Shown here piece after piece: positions 54,529-63,983 of a stretch of DNA of 64,000 nucleotides. A program made the position numbers and the translations under genes. The notes beneath the pieces are model-generated. The model saw nothing but the letters and a program-made list of their open reading frames with translations, did no database searches and was not told the origin of the DNA. Location: the NCBI GenBank assembly GCA_018669845.1, contig JABHSO010000212.1, positions 1 through 64,000 on the forward strand. The letters run 5' to 3'. Position 1 is the first letter of the stretch. Every line of letters starts with the position of its first letter. The stretch comes from Gammaproteobacteria bacterium. GTDB lineage: Bacteria; Pseudomonadota; Gammaproteobacteria; GCA-001735895.

Positions 54529-55065
54529 ATGAATCTTTTACCCTATAGTCCAAATAATATTGAAGAAATTAAGCAGCTCTTTACTAAGGTATTTACTGAT
54601 TCAGAAGGACAGTCAGAAGGCCTGGTAATAGGAAACCTGGTTTATGACTTAATGACTGGAACGGATGTCCAGGATTTTTATGGATTTGTTGCTGTTGAAA
54701 AGGAGAGCATCATCGGTAGTATATTTTTTACTCGGTTGACATTTGATAGTGAGGTAAATGCTTCTCTTTTATCTCCGGTAGCTATACAGACTAATTACCA
54801 GGGAAAAGGTATTGGTCAAAAGTTGATTAATCATGGTATTCATCACTTAAAAGAAAATGGAGTAGGCTTAGTCTTTACCTATGGTGATCCTAAGTTTTAC
54901 TCTAAAGTCGGCTTTAAGCTCATTACCGAAAAAACAGTAAAAGCCCCCTTTACACTAACATACCCGGAAGGTTGGCTTGGTCAATCATTGGTTGGTGATG
55001 AAATTAAACCAGTTACAGGTGATTCATATTGCGTAGAAGCGTTTAACAATACTGAATATTGGTAG
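54529..55065 (+). CDS. GNAT-family N-acetyltransferase
   Basis: This 178-residue protein has the acetyl-CoA-binding motif LSPVAIQTNYQGKGIGQKLI and the later FTYGDPKFYSKVGF. It resembles YhbS-type GNAT enzymes. The acceptor is unknown. It stands alone. Confidence 0.9.
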   Translation: MNLLPYSPNNIEEIKQLFTKVFTDSEGQSEGLVIGNLVYDLMTGTDVQDFYGFVAVEKESIIGSIFFTRLTFDSEVNASLLSPVAIQTNYQGKGIGQKLINHGIHHLKENGVGLVFTYGDPKFYSKVGFKLITEKTVKAPFTLTYPEGWLGQSLVGDEIKPVTGDSYCVEAFNNTEYW

Positions 55066-55238
55066 AAATTTTTTGTACAGAACAACAAACTATTGAATGG
55101 CTAAATTCTTGAATCAGAGAGCTTAGCAGTTAAATGGGACGCCAATAGCATCATACCTTTTGATATCATTGCCAATTTTGAATTTAGACTGTATAACGCC
55201 CTATATTTTTTAGATATTAACAGCTGAATATTTACATT

Positions 55239-55622
55239 ATGAGTATTAACGTGAGCAGAATCTTCATTATATTGTCAGTTTTGATCTTAGCGAGTTGTAG
55301 TGAGACACTGAATATTCAGTTAGATCCGGAAGTGACTGTGTTTCTTAGTAAAGACAGTGAAAAAACAATACGTCTTACTCCAAAAGATAAAGAGTATACA
55401 ATTCTCAATGAATGGTTGAATGAAAGCAGATCTGACTGGAATTCAACTTCCGGTCGTTATCCCAGTGGTGTATACGTTCAATCTGGTAATTATGGAATTC
55501 AGGTTACGAAAAGACATGTCATTCTTTATGACACTAATCGTCCTGATCCTAAGGCAATATATATTCAAAAAATTGGCAAGGATGAACTAAGTGTCATTAA
55601 AAATATTGGTCTATCACGCTAA
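55239..55622 (+). CDS. Small putative lipoprotein
   Basis: This 127-residue protein has a lipobox LILASC at about residues 15-20. The mature part has RLTPKDKEYTILNEWLNESRSDW. I do not recognise a family. Its 3' end overlaps an antisense EAL-domain relic by a few bases. Confidence 0.7.
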   Translation: MSINVSRIFIILSVLILASCSETLNIQLDPEVTVFLSKDSEKTIRLTPKDKEYTILNEWLNESRSDWNSTSGRYPSGVYVQSGNYGIQVTKRHVILYDTNRPDPKAIYIQKIGKDELSVIKNIGLSR

Positions 55623-55740
55623 TAATAACGCTGTCATTTTTTCTGCAGGTACTGGTTTACTTAAGAGATAGTCCTTAACAACAACCATTCTATTTCAGAA
55701 ATTTTTTCAGTTACTGTGTTTCAACACCTTCAGCAATGAA
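55614..55740 (-). pseudogene. Relic of the C-terminal end of an EAL (c-di-GMP phosphodiesterase) domain
   Basis: The minus strand reads FIAEGVETQ, then after stops and one frame change LKKFLK, NGC and DYLLSKPVPAEKM. This is the order of the conserved end of EAL domains (IAEGVET...L...NGC...GYLxSKPxPAEE). In-frame stops and a frameshift show it is dead. Nothing of the rest of the domain is seen in the adjacent DUF2189 gene region. Confidence 0.7.
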
Positions 55741-55812
55741 ATTTAGCTTGAAAAACCAAACCCTGCAAATCGAACAGAGTCATTCTTGTCTCGTAAATCA
55801 TAAATAACTAAC

Positions 55813-56640
55813 ATGACAAATAACACGTTTAACACCTTACAAGTAAGCAAAACCATGAAAGAACCTTCCATGAACTCAACAGTCCACATTAATAGCTTTA
55901 CCATCAGTGACGTATTTAACAGCCTCAATGATGGTTGGAAATTATTTTTAGCAATGCCCAGGGTCAGTATTGCTAACACATCAATTTTTGCAGTTATTGG
56001 TTTGATCTTACTTACTTTCATCGGTGTGATGGGTGTTTCTCCAATGGCTTTACCATTTGCCGGAGGGTTTATGCTCATTGGCCCAGTATTGTTAAGTGGA
56101 TTTTTCAAAATTGCTGATAACTATTATGATGAAAAAAAATCTGTCCGATTTACTGATGCCGTATTTGCACTTAAAAATGCTCCAGTACAACTGTGGATTA
56201 TGTCACTCATCTGTACAATGTTGTTTTTGGTATGGATAACAGATGCGGCTACTCTGTATGCAATTATGATCGGTATGGATCATATACCTTATGTTTTTCC
56301 ATGGACGATTGAGTTTAGAAGTAACATTATAGCCTTTGAATTATGGGGCTCAATTATGGGATCGGTATTAGCCTTTCTTATATTTTCAATTTCTGCATTT
56401 TCTGTTCCTTTAATTTATCAAGATAGAGCTAATTTGGTCAGGGCAGTTTCACTTAGTATAAAAACAGTTTTTGGAAATTTTATTGGCAGTATTTTCTGGG
56501 GAGTATTCCTATCAATAGTAATGATAGTCTCTATATTGTTACTACCATTATTTATTGTTGCACTACCGGTAATGGCATTTGCAAGTTACAGTCTCTTTAA
56601 GAAGGTTTTTCCACTTTCTAATAATAATTCTGATTGCTGA
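55813..56640 (+). CDS. DUF2189-like integral membrane protein
   Basis: This 275-residue protein has about six membrane helices and the DUF2189 pattern (GWKLFLAMPRVSIANTSIFAVIG, then GGFMLIGPVLLSGFFKIADNYYDEKK). Function unknown. The true start could be a later Met (e.g. the one in MKEPSMNSTVHIN), since the first ~18 residues are not typical. Confidence 0.82.
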   Translation: MTNNTFNTLQVSKTMKEPSMNSTVHINSFTISDVFNSLNDGWKLFLAMPRVSIANTSIFAVIGLILLTFIGVMGVSPMALPFAGGFMLIGPVLLSGFFKIADNYYDEKKSVRFTDAVFALKNAPVQLWIMSLICTMLFLVWITDAATLYAIMIGMDHIPYVFPWTIEFRSNIIAFELWGSIMGSVLAFLIFSISAFSVPLIYQDRANLVRAVSLSIKTVFGNFIGSIFWGVFLSIVMIVSILLLPLFIVALPVMAFASYSLFKKVFPLSNNNSDC

Positions 56641-56791
56641 TTCTCTTTTGAGTTAATTTATACCGGAATAACTCCATTGAGATGTAGTAATGACCTTAAC
56701 AAAAAATATAAGATTTTATTATTTACCGAAGCTCAATAAAAACTTAATTTAGCGACTATAATAAAACTGACTATAGTTACTAAAAAAAATA

Positions 56792-58471
56792 ATGCAGTTA
56801 GAGGGTTACAGTGACCTTGCCAAGCTAACTCGTGGCGGTATGGCAACGGTCTATAAAGCACAGCAGGACTCACTTGATAGAACGGTTGCAATTAAATTTC
56901 TATCTGCCGAGTTTCTATGGGATGACCAGGCGAAAAATTTCTTTGACCAGGAATCGCTAGTTATCGCGCGTTTGAATCACCCGAATATCATCCATATTAT
57001 CGATCGAGGGGTAACGGTAAAGGGGCGCCCTTATTTTGTGATGGATTTTATTCAGGGCAGAGAACTTTCCGAGGTAACAAAGCAAAACAAACTATCACTT
57101 AATGCCCGTGTGCAACTGTTGTTGCAAACCTGCAAGGGCATGGCCTTTGCGCATAAAAATGGCGTTGTTCACCGGGATATCAAACCCGCAAATATTCTGA
57201 TCGATAATGAAGCCCATGTGTTTATTCTTGATTTTGGTATCGCGTTGCTTGAAGCCAGTGGTCAATCTGAAGGTGAAGAGATAGTGGGAACACCCGATTA
57301 TATGTCTCCTGAACAGTTTAGTGATCCTCAGTCTGTAAGTCATCTGAGTGATATTTATTCTCTGGGTGCTGTAATGTTTGAGCTGTTTACCGGGAAGCTT
57401 CCTGCTGAGAAACTGGATGATCTGCCCGGCAGTTTAACGGCCTTACCTGAAGTATTAGCAGAATTAATTTTACGCTGCCTGAAAACAAATCCTGAAGAAC
57501 GCCCTGAATCTGCTGACGAAGTTGCTTTTAGCCTACTTAAGATTTTAAATGGTGCACACTTAAATCAAAGTGATAAAAATGAAGCTAAAGCGGCCATTGG
57601 TAAAGCCTCTGAAAAATTTGAATTACTAGATGTGTTAAATCGAAGCAGGTTTGGAGCGGTTTATCTGTTTCAGGATAAAATCAGAAAAAAGATGATCGTG
57701 GTAAAGAAGCGATTGAAAACACATGCCGGGTTTGAGCAGGCAAGCCAACTGGCAAAAATAGATCATAAAAATCTGGCTCGAGTGCTGGGTACTTCAAAAA
57801 ATAGTAATGCCTTTATCGTGGTAATGGAACATTTGGCTGGTGGAAGTTTGCAGGATCGGCTTTCGCGAGCCTATACTCTGGAAAATTTTGTACCGGTTGC
57901 GCTGGAGATCTGCAGTGCGATGCAGCGTTCGCATCAATATCATATAGTGCATGGTGATTTGCGCCCGAGTAATATTTTATTCAATAAAAAAGGGAATTTA
58001 AAAATAACGGATTTTGGTTTTGAAAGGCATTATGAACAAGTGAAGGAGATTGACTGGTATCAGCCCGAGAATAGAGCGACAGCATCGGTAAGCAGAGATA
58101 TCTATAGTGCAGGCATAATTTTTTATCAGATGTTGACTGGCAATATGGCAAAGCTGAAGTTTGGATTGCTTAAGAGTAATAAAGACTTTGAAAAACTGGA
58201 TGAACCGGTGCAGGACATTATTCGGAATATGCTGGAAATGCAATCGGTAACACGCTTACAAAGTTTTGCTGATGTTATGGCAGGGTTGCAGGCAATACCT
58301 TTAAAAATGCTACAAAAAAAATCCACACAGCTGAAGAAAAAATCAACATTCACTATCAGGATTTTTCTGCTGCTTATATTGCTGGTTAATATAGGTGGCC
58401 TGCTAGTTTTTTATTTTTTGAATGATGGTTTTCAGCTGTTTATCAAGCAGATAATAGCTGGTTTTAATTAG
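56792..58471 (+). CDS. Ser/Thr protein kinase with two kinase domains and a C-terminal membrane anchor
   Basis: This is a 559-residue protein. The first kinase domain (about 5-250) is complete: GGMATVYKAQ loop, VAIKFL Lys, catalytic VVHRDIKPANIL, LDFG and GTPDYMSPEQF. A second kinase-like domain (about 272-500) has FGAVYL, VVKKR, VHGDLRPSNIL (HRD changed to HGD) and ITDFG, so it keeps several key residues but may be weak or a pseudokinase. One membrane helix lies near the C-terminus (about 523-545). Its stop codon lies within the left end of a repeat element. Confidence 0.92.
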   Translation: MQLEGYSDLAKLTRGGMATVYKAQQDSLDRTVAIKFLSAEFLWDDQAKNFFDQESLVIARLNHPNIIHIIDRGVTVKGRPYFVMDFIQGRELSEVTKQNKLSLNARVQLLLQTCKGMAFAHKNGVVHRDIKPANILIDNEAHVFILDFGIALLEASGQSEGEEIVGTPDYMSPEQFSDPQSVSHLSDIYSLGAVMFELFTGKLPAEKLDDLPGSLTALPEVLAELILRCLKTNPEERPESADEVAFSLLKILNGAHLNQSDKNEAKAAIGKASEKFELLDVLNRSRFGAVYLFQDKIRKKMIVVKKRLKTHAGFEQASQLAKIDHKNLARVLGTSKNSNAFIVVMEHLAGGSLQDRLSRAYTLENFVPVALEICSAMQRSHQYHIVHGDLRPSNILFNKKGNLKITDFGFERHYEQVKEIDWYQPENRATASVSRDIYSAGIIFYQMLTGNMAKLKFGLLKSNKDFEKLDEPVQDIIRNMLEMQSVTRLQSFADVMAGLQAIPLKMLQKKSTQLKKKSTFTIRIFLLLILLVNIGGLLVFYFLNDGFQLFIKQIIAGFN

Positions 58472-58521
58472 GAATATCTGATCAATCTATTTCGTCCAGA
58501 ATTAATCAGAGGCTCCTTAGG
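58468..58521. repeat. Shortened copy of the 40785-40948 element
   Basis: Ends TTAGGAATATCTGATCAAT and GAATTAATCAGAGGCTCCTTA match the terminal repeats of the full element, with the internal TTTCGTCC retained and about 110 bp deleted. The left end contains the stop codon (TAG) of the kinase gene. Confidence 0.75.
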
Positions 58522-58533
58522 AAAAATCTCAGC

Positions 58534-58734
58534 TTATTGACGCATAATGCGTGGAAGCCAGATCATCATAAATCCGCAGAAAATAACCAGCCCAATAAAA
58601 AAATAGACGAACTTGTGTTTTCTCTGTTCCAGGTTTCTATCCTGCTGTGCCGGTGAAGGAGCATGGCAGTATGGGCAGTGATTTAATTGCTCATCATAAC
58701 TTTGAGAGCAGTGAAAACATCGTATTTCACTCAT
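58534..58734 (-). CDS. Small zinc-ribbon membrane protein
   Basis: This 66-residue protein has an N-terminal zinc ribbon (CFHC and CPYC) and one membrane helix near the C-terminus (VYFFIGLVIFCGFMMIWLP). The orientation suggests a cytoplasmic ribbon. Function unknown. It is convergent with the kinase gene. Confidence 0.75.
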   Translation of the reverse strand: MSEIRCFHCSQSYDEQLNHCPYCHAPSPAQQDRNLEQRKHKFVYFFIGLVIFCGFMMIWLPRIMRQ

Positions 58735-59097
58735 GTTGTTACCATTTAATTCCAGATTGTGTGTTTCTCAAGCGTTGCTTTAATTTAGCTATTTTTTGAC
58801 ACTATCAATGGGTCTAACCGCTTCATCTATTCTACGGGCAAGTTGAATAGATGAGTATATCCTTTTTGATCTAGAGTTTTTGAAATAGAGCGTACAGATT
58901 TTGTTACCTAAATATTTTGCAAAAGTACTTCCTCTCCCCCCAGATTCCCATCTGTAGTTTCATCGGACTTTGAATAAAATTACATTGCTAAGGTTTGTCC
59001 CGTAAATCACACCGAGGGCAGGTATTTATTTTCAGCAGTGGCGGGTTCTTAAGCTTTAGTACAAAATACGACTTCTATTCACAGGACGCAGAAACGA
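58735..59097. other. Intergenic region before hrpB
   Basis: No gene is supported. It has a perfect 10-bp inverted repeat TCATCTATTC/GAATAGATGA (58823-58854, 12-nt loop) that could be a hairpin or operator. Confidence 0.5.
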
Positions 59098-61662
59098 TTG
59101 AAATTACCTTCTTTACCCATTACCGCTGTTTTAGGTGATATTCAACAAGCGCTAAAAAAACATAATCAACTGGTATTACAGGCACCGCCGGGTGCGGGTA
59201 AAACCACCCTGGTGCCGTTAGCGCTTTTAAATGAACCCTGGTTAGGTTCACACAAAATATTGATGCTTGAACCGCGACGTATGGCTGCCAGAACGGCTGC
59301 AGAGCGTATGGCTAGTTTGTTGGGTGAAAAAGTTGGTGAAACTGTTGGATATAGAATTCGCCAGGAAAACAGGGTGAGTGCTAAAACCCGTATCGAAGTG
59401 ATTACCGAAGGCGTGTTGATAAGGCTGTTTCAAAGTGACCCCGAGTTACAGGGTACAGGTCTGATCCTGTTTGATGAATTTCATGAACGGAATATAAATT
59501 CAGATCTGGGATTGGCATTAAGCCTGCAGGCTCGTGAACTATTTCGTGAAGATCATAAACCTTTAAAGCTGATGGTCATGTCAGCCACTCTGGATGGTGA
59601 TGGTGTAGCAAAGTTACTGGATGATGCGCCGCTGCTAAACAGTGAAGGAAAAATGTATCCAGTTGATGTGTTTTACGCTAAAACATATAAAGTTAATGAG
59701 CCTATCGTGCAGCCCATGGTAGAAACTATTGTTCGGGCACTGGATGAAACAAGTGGCTCAATTCTTGTGTTTCTACCGGGACAGGGAGAAATTATCAGGC
59801 TGCAAAAAGAACTGTCTAGCATTATCAATAGTGATGTCTGTTTGCTTCCTTTATATGGAGCCTTGTCATTAGCGGCTCAAATGAAAGCCATAGCGCCGCT
59901 AGAAAAAAATAGTCATTTTAAACGAAAAATAGTGTTGGCAACTGATATTGCTGAAACCAGTTTGACCATTGCAGGCATAAGTACTGTTGTTGACAGTGGT
60001 TTAAGCCGGCAGCCACGTTTTGATCCAGCGACAGGCATGACCCGTTTGCACACGCGCCGAATTTCACAGGCATCCAGCATTCAACGAATGGGCCGGGCAG
60101 GTCGAACTCAAGCAGGTTACTGTTACCGCCTGTGGAGTAAAGAGACACAAAATGCATTGGAAAAACAGGTTCCAGCTGAAATACTTCAGGCTGATTTATG
60201 TCCGCTGGTATTGCAGCTATTACAATGGGGAGTGAGTGATAGCAGTGAATTGAAATGGATGGATAAACCACCCAAAGCTGCTTTTAATCAGGCGCTTGAC
60301 TTACTGTATGCTCTGGGGGCTTTAAATCAAAACCCGCAGCATTCAGAAATAGTGAGCCTGAGTGATCACGGAATGCAGATGGCAAAATTTCCAACCCACC
60401 CACGACTGGCTCATATGTTAATAAAATCGGTTCAAATAAATCGATCTAAAATAGCTGCAGCACTGGCCACGTTATTATCGGATAAAGATCCATTACGTCA
60501 ATATGGTATTGATATTGGAGCCAAAGTAGATGTGATGCTTGGTCAAATTCCCTGTGAACAGAAGTTCAAAGGCTGGTTTAATCGAAGCCAGCATCAGCTA
60601 GAAACGTTTGAAAAATTATGCCGCTCTATCAATAGAGAAAAAATTGAAGATATTGATGACAATGATGTTTTAGGATTTTTAATTTGTATGGCATACCCGG
60701 ATAGAGTAGGACAGCGCAGAAGAGAGAATAGCGGGTTATACCTGTTAAGTAATGGTCGATCTGCTGCGTTAAATGCTTCCGATAAACTGGCTAGTAATGA
60801 ATACCTGGCAATAGCTGAACTTGGTGGTCTGGTCACTCAACGAGAGGATAAAATTTATGCCGCAGCTGCGTTGAATAAGAATTTATTTACTACTTTCCTG
60901 TCATCGATGGTGGCACAGCATCAATCAATTGACTGGAATAATAAAACTGATCGGTTTATAGCAGAACAGCAGCAGAAAATAGGATCCATAGTCATTAATA
61001 GAAAGCTACTGGAGACTATTCCACAACAACTCAAACAACAGGTTTTAATGAAACTTGTTCGGCAGAGAGGATTGTCCCTGTTACCCTGGGATGAAAAAAC
61101 CAGGCAGTGGCAGGCTCGTTTATTATGTTTACGTTCGGCTGATGTTACCGCTACTGGCGTTGAATCTCAGTGGCCGGATGTCTCTGATAAAAATTTATTG
61201 GAAACACTGGAAGTTTGGCTTCAACCTTATCTTGATGGAATTAATAAAATTGAAGGTTTTAAAAAGCTGGATTTAAAAAGCTGTTTGTCGGTTTTGCTAC
61301 CCTGGCCTTTGCCTAAAAAATTAGATGAGCTGGCACCATTAACTTTCAAGGTTCCATCCGGTTCGGCAATAAAAATTGATTACTCTCAAACACCGCCTGT
61401 ATTGGCCGTGAAATTACAGGAAATGTTTGGTTGTTTGAAAACACCTGCAATTGCTAATGGAAAAATTCCACTATTGGTTCACTTGCTATCACCAGCCCGC
61501 AAACCATTACAAATTACTCAGGATTTAACGGGCTTCTGGCAGGGCAGTTATCAGGATGTCAAAAAAGAAATGAAAGGGCGTTACCCTAAACATCCATGGC
61601 CTGATGATCCCCTACAAGCTTTGGCTACACGCTACACTAAAAAAAGGAATGCCAGGTCCTGA
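59098..61662 (+). CDS. hrpB: ATP-dependent helicase HrpB
   Basis: This 854-residue DEAH-type helicase has Walker A APPGAGKTTLVP, DEFHERN (motif II), MSATLDG (III) and QRMGRAGRTQAGYCYRLW (VI). The HrpB-type C-terminal domain has AYPDRVGQRR and ends RYPKHPWPDDPLQA. The start is a TTG at 59098 with AGGA about 12 bases upstream; no ATG fits better. Biological role in RNA or other processes is unclear for the family. Confidence 0.94.
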   Translation: MKLPSLPITAVLGDIQQALKKHNQLVLQAPPGAGKTTLVPLALLNEPWLGSHKILMLEPRRMAARTAAERMASLLGEKVGETVGYRIRQENRVSAKTRIEVITEGVLIRLFQSDPELQGTGLILFDEFHERNINSDLGLALSLQARELFREDHKPLKLMVMSATLDGDGVAKLLDDAPLLNSEGKMYPVDVFYAKTYKVNEPIVQPMVETIVRALDETSGSILVFLPGQGEIIRLQKELSSIINSDVCLLPLYGALSLAAQMKAIAPLEKNSHFKRKIVLATDIAETSLTIAGISTVVDSGLSRQPRFDPATGMTRLHTRRISQASSIQRMGRAGRTQAGYCYRLWSKETQNALEKQVPAEILQADLCPLVLQLLQWGVSDSSELKWMDKPPKAAFNQALDLLYALGALNQNPQHSEIVSLSDHGMQMAKFPTHPRLAHMLIKSVQINRSKIAAALATLLSDKDPLRQYGIDIGAKVDVMLGQIPCEQKFKGWFNRSQHQLETFEKLCRSINREKIEDIDDNDVLGFLICMAYPDRVGQRRRENSGLYLLSNGRSAALNASDKLASNEYLAIAELGGLVTQREDKIYAAAALNKNLFTTFLSSMVAQHQSIDWNNKTDRFIAEQQQKIGSIVINRKLLETIPQQLKQQVLMKLVRQRGLSLLPWDEKTRQWQARLLCLRSADVTATGVESQWPDVSDKNLLETLEVWLQPYLDGINKIEGFKKLDLKSCLSVLLPWPLPKKLDELAPLTFKVPSGSAIKIDYSQTPPVLAVKLQEMFGCLKTPAIANGKIPLLVHLLSPARKPLQITQDLTGFWQGSYQDVKKEMKGRYPKHPWPDDPLQALATRYTKKRNARS

Positions 61663-61684
61663 GTTTTCTACAGGGCCATTGAAT

Positions 61685-62299
61685 CTATTTTCCCAGCCCA
61701 CTGGCATAAAGAGCAACAGCTTCGCGCTCCAGCTCGGTCAGCTTTGAAGCAATAGAATGCATAATGGCATTATCGTTAGTTCTTTTGCGGCTGTTAAATT
61801 CAGAAAGTTGTGAGCTGAGATAACGTTTATGTTGACCTGCAAGGCGAGGCAGGCTATCGGTTCCGGCACCGTCTATGCCATGGCAGGAAGCACAGGCGGG
61901 AAGATCAGAATAAGGATTGCCTTTAGTGAAAATATATTTTCCCACACCGGCTAAATCTTTATTTCGAACCTTGTGAGTTAGAACAGGTTTAGCGCTAAAG
62001 TAGTCGGCCAATTCTGATATCTCAGTGTCAGTTAATTTTTCGGCCATTTCATTCATGGTGCCAAGACGTCGCTTTTCACGAAAGTCAGTGAGCTGTTTTA
62101 CGATATATTTTTTATGTTGTCCAGCCAGTCGGGGATAAATGGCATTTGAGCCTTCACCTTCACTGCCATGACAGTATTTACATACCTCTTCTACAATTTC
62201 TAATGTTCGTGGTTGGACTTCTGCATAAACTGTTGAGAGAGGTAGTAGAGTGGTGGTGCTGACCAGGAAAAGTGCTTTAATGAGACTCATTGATTTCAT
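61685..62299 (-). CDS. Dihaem cytochrome c4-like protein
   Basis: This 204-residue periplasmic protein has a signal peptide ending TVYA and two haem motifs: CKYCHGS and CASCHGI. Met ligands in GTMNEMAEKL and NAIMHSIASKL follow. The two halves repeat, as in cytochrome c4, a donor to terminal oxidases. It lies 23 bp from the convergent hrpB end. It could donate electrons to the CuA subunit at 18.3 kb, but no link is shown. Confidence 0.92.
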   Translation of the reverse strand: MKSMSLIKALFLVSTTTLLPLSTVYAEVQPRTLEIVEEVCKYCHGSEGEGSNAIYPRLAGQHKKYIVKQLTDFREKRRLGTMNEMAEKLTDTEISELADYFSAKPVLTHKVRNKDLAGVGKYIFTKGNPYSDLPACASCHGIDGAGTDSLPRLAGQHKRYLSSQLSEFNSRKRTNDNAIMHSIASKLTELEREAVALYASGLGK

Positions 62300-62508
62300 T
62301 GATATGACCTAAGAGGTAAGTCGGTTTGCCTGCACAAATTAAACCGTTTCAGCAGACAAAATACAGAAAAATAAAGAATAAACTAATATTCTAACATAGG
62401 CCTCAGTAAAATTATTTAACCAGGCATTTAATACCGGTTGTAAATATAAATAACGCGTTTATCCATGATTTACCCGCATTAAAGGCTTAAAAAGTTGTTT
62501 TTTCGTAG

Positions 62509-62542
62509 AATCATTCTATAAGAAATTAATAAAAGAATGATT
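62509..62542. repeat. Inverted repeat upstream of a small hypothetical gene
   Basis: AATCATTCT (62509-62517) pairs with AGAATGATT (62534-62542), 50 bp before the ATG at 62592. It might be an operator or leader hairpin. Confidence 0.45.
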
Positions 62543-62591
62543 TTCACCGTAAAGTAGAAAATTGAATATTAAATAAAAGGTACAGGATAAA

Positions 62592-62819
62592 ATGAGAACT
62601 TTAAATTCAGATAATGATTCGCCAAAGGGAAATCTAAGAAATTTTGACTTAAGTGTTGATGAAATAAGACTCATTAAGTCTATTGATGAAATGAATGTTA
62701 CAGTAAACAGGATTCAGCAACTGGACCCTCAATCCCCAAGAATAAAATATATTCGCCTTGAAATTAAAAATCTTGAAGGCCGTCTAGACGATCTAAGAGA
62801 TAATACTTTAATTAGCTGA
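62592..62819 (+). CDS. Small hypothetical protein, helical
   Basis: This 75-residue soluble, charged protein is probably two helices (SVDEIRLIKSIDEMNVTVNRI, then IKYIRLEIKNLEGRLDDL) with coiled-coil character. A good ribosome site (AGGA, 7 nt upstream) supports it. No family recognised. Confidence 0.6.
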   Translation: MRTLNSDNDSPKGNLRNFDLSVDEIRLIKSIDEMNVTVNRIQQLDPQSPRIKYIRLEIKNLEGRLDDLRDNTLIS

Positions 62820-63116
62820 TAGCTTTGGGTATTGCCTGTTTTAAGCTCTGTTCTACTGTAAAGTAGAATCTAAGGCAGAGCTATTTTGTCTATAATTTGA
62901 TTAAATACGATCTACTGACCCAGGCCTCCCACAGGCCATAAAGCATGTTGCTTAATTAAAATGCTCAGGTATTGGAGCGCTGATACGAATGCTACCTAAA
63001 TAAAATATAGATTTTCAAGATTGATGAAGGGCCTCCATATAACAGGTTTCTTGAAAAATCTAACATGTGGCATTCTAAAAATTATAACAATTTCCAGAAA
63101 ATAGAAGAGGAACGCA

Positions 63117-63983
63117 ATGAATACACCTGCTAATCAATTACGTGAATTACTGGAACGTCCTGGCTTACTATTAATGCCGGGTTGCCACGATGCCATGTCG
63201 GCTAAACTAATCCAGGAAGCTGGTTTTGAGCTGGGTTTTATGAGTGGTTTTGCAGTCTCTGCTGCTCGCCTTGCTTTGCCCGATACCGGTCTTATTTCAT
63301 TTGCCGAAATGGTCGATCAGGGGCGAAATATTAATAATGCAGTTACTATTCCCATGTTTGGAGATGGCGATACAGGTTTTGGTAATGCGTTGAATGTAAA
63401 ACGAACGGTACAGGGCTTTGCCCGTGCGGGGTTTGGTTGCATCATGCTTGAGGATCAGGTTATGCCGAAACGCTGCGGCCATACTAAAGGTAAAGCGGTT
63501 GTCTCTATGGATGAAGCCTGCTCACGTATCCAGGCAGGAGTCGATGCTCGCAATGAAGGTGATGATATTCTTATCATGGCTCGAACCGATGCCCGAGGTA
63601 CTCACGGGCTTGAAGAGGCGATAAATCGTTGTAAGGAATTTGCCAAAATCGGTGCAGATATTACATTTCTTGAAGCCCCCCTGTCGGAAGAAGAAATGAT
63701 CGAATACTGTAGCTCGGTACCCGGTTATAAAATGGCTAATATGATAGAGCATGGTAAGACACCAATTTTGCCGCCAGCTCGTCTGGAAGAAATTGGTTAC
63801 AAAATATCGGTATTTCCACTGACATTGATTAATGCATCCATCAAGGCGATGCGGGAATCTCTGGCAACTCTTAAACAGGGCAATACGCCAGATAATATTC
63901 TCGATTTTGAAGACCTGAAGTCTGCCGTTGGATTTCCTGAATATTATGAAGGTGAAGAAAAATATTCGCTTGAGCGTGAATAG
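63117..63983 (+). CDS. Isocitrate lyase / PEP mutase superfamily enzyme
   Basis: This 288-residue TIM-barrel enzyme has the family's MPGCHDAMSAKLIQEAGF start, the metal-binding GDGDTGFGNA, and EDQVMPKRCGHTKGK (usual KKCGH, here KRCGH). It also has IMARTDARGTHGLEEAI and ADITFLEAP. Such enzymes include methylisocitrate lyase, oxaloacetate decarboxylase and carboxyPEP phosphonomutase; which one cannot be told here. GAGG about 8 bases upstream supports the start. Confidence 0.9.
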   Translation: MNTPANQLRELLERPGLLLMPGCHDAMSAKLIQEAGFELGFMSGFAVSAARLALPDTGLISFAEMVDQGRNINNAVTIPMFGDGDTGFGNALNVKRTVQGFARAGFGCIMLEDQVMPKRCGHTKGKAVVSMDEACSRIQAGVDARNEGDDILIMARTDARGTHGLEEAINRCKEFAKIGADITFLEAPLSEEEMIEYCSSVPGYKMANMIEHGKTPILPPARLEEIGYKISVFPLTLINASIKAMRESLATLKQGNTPDNILDFEDLKSAVGFPEYYEGEEKYSLERE

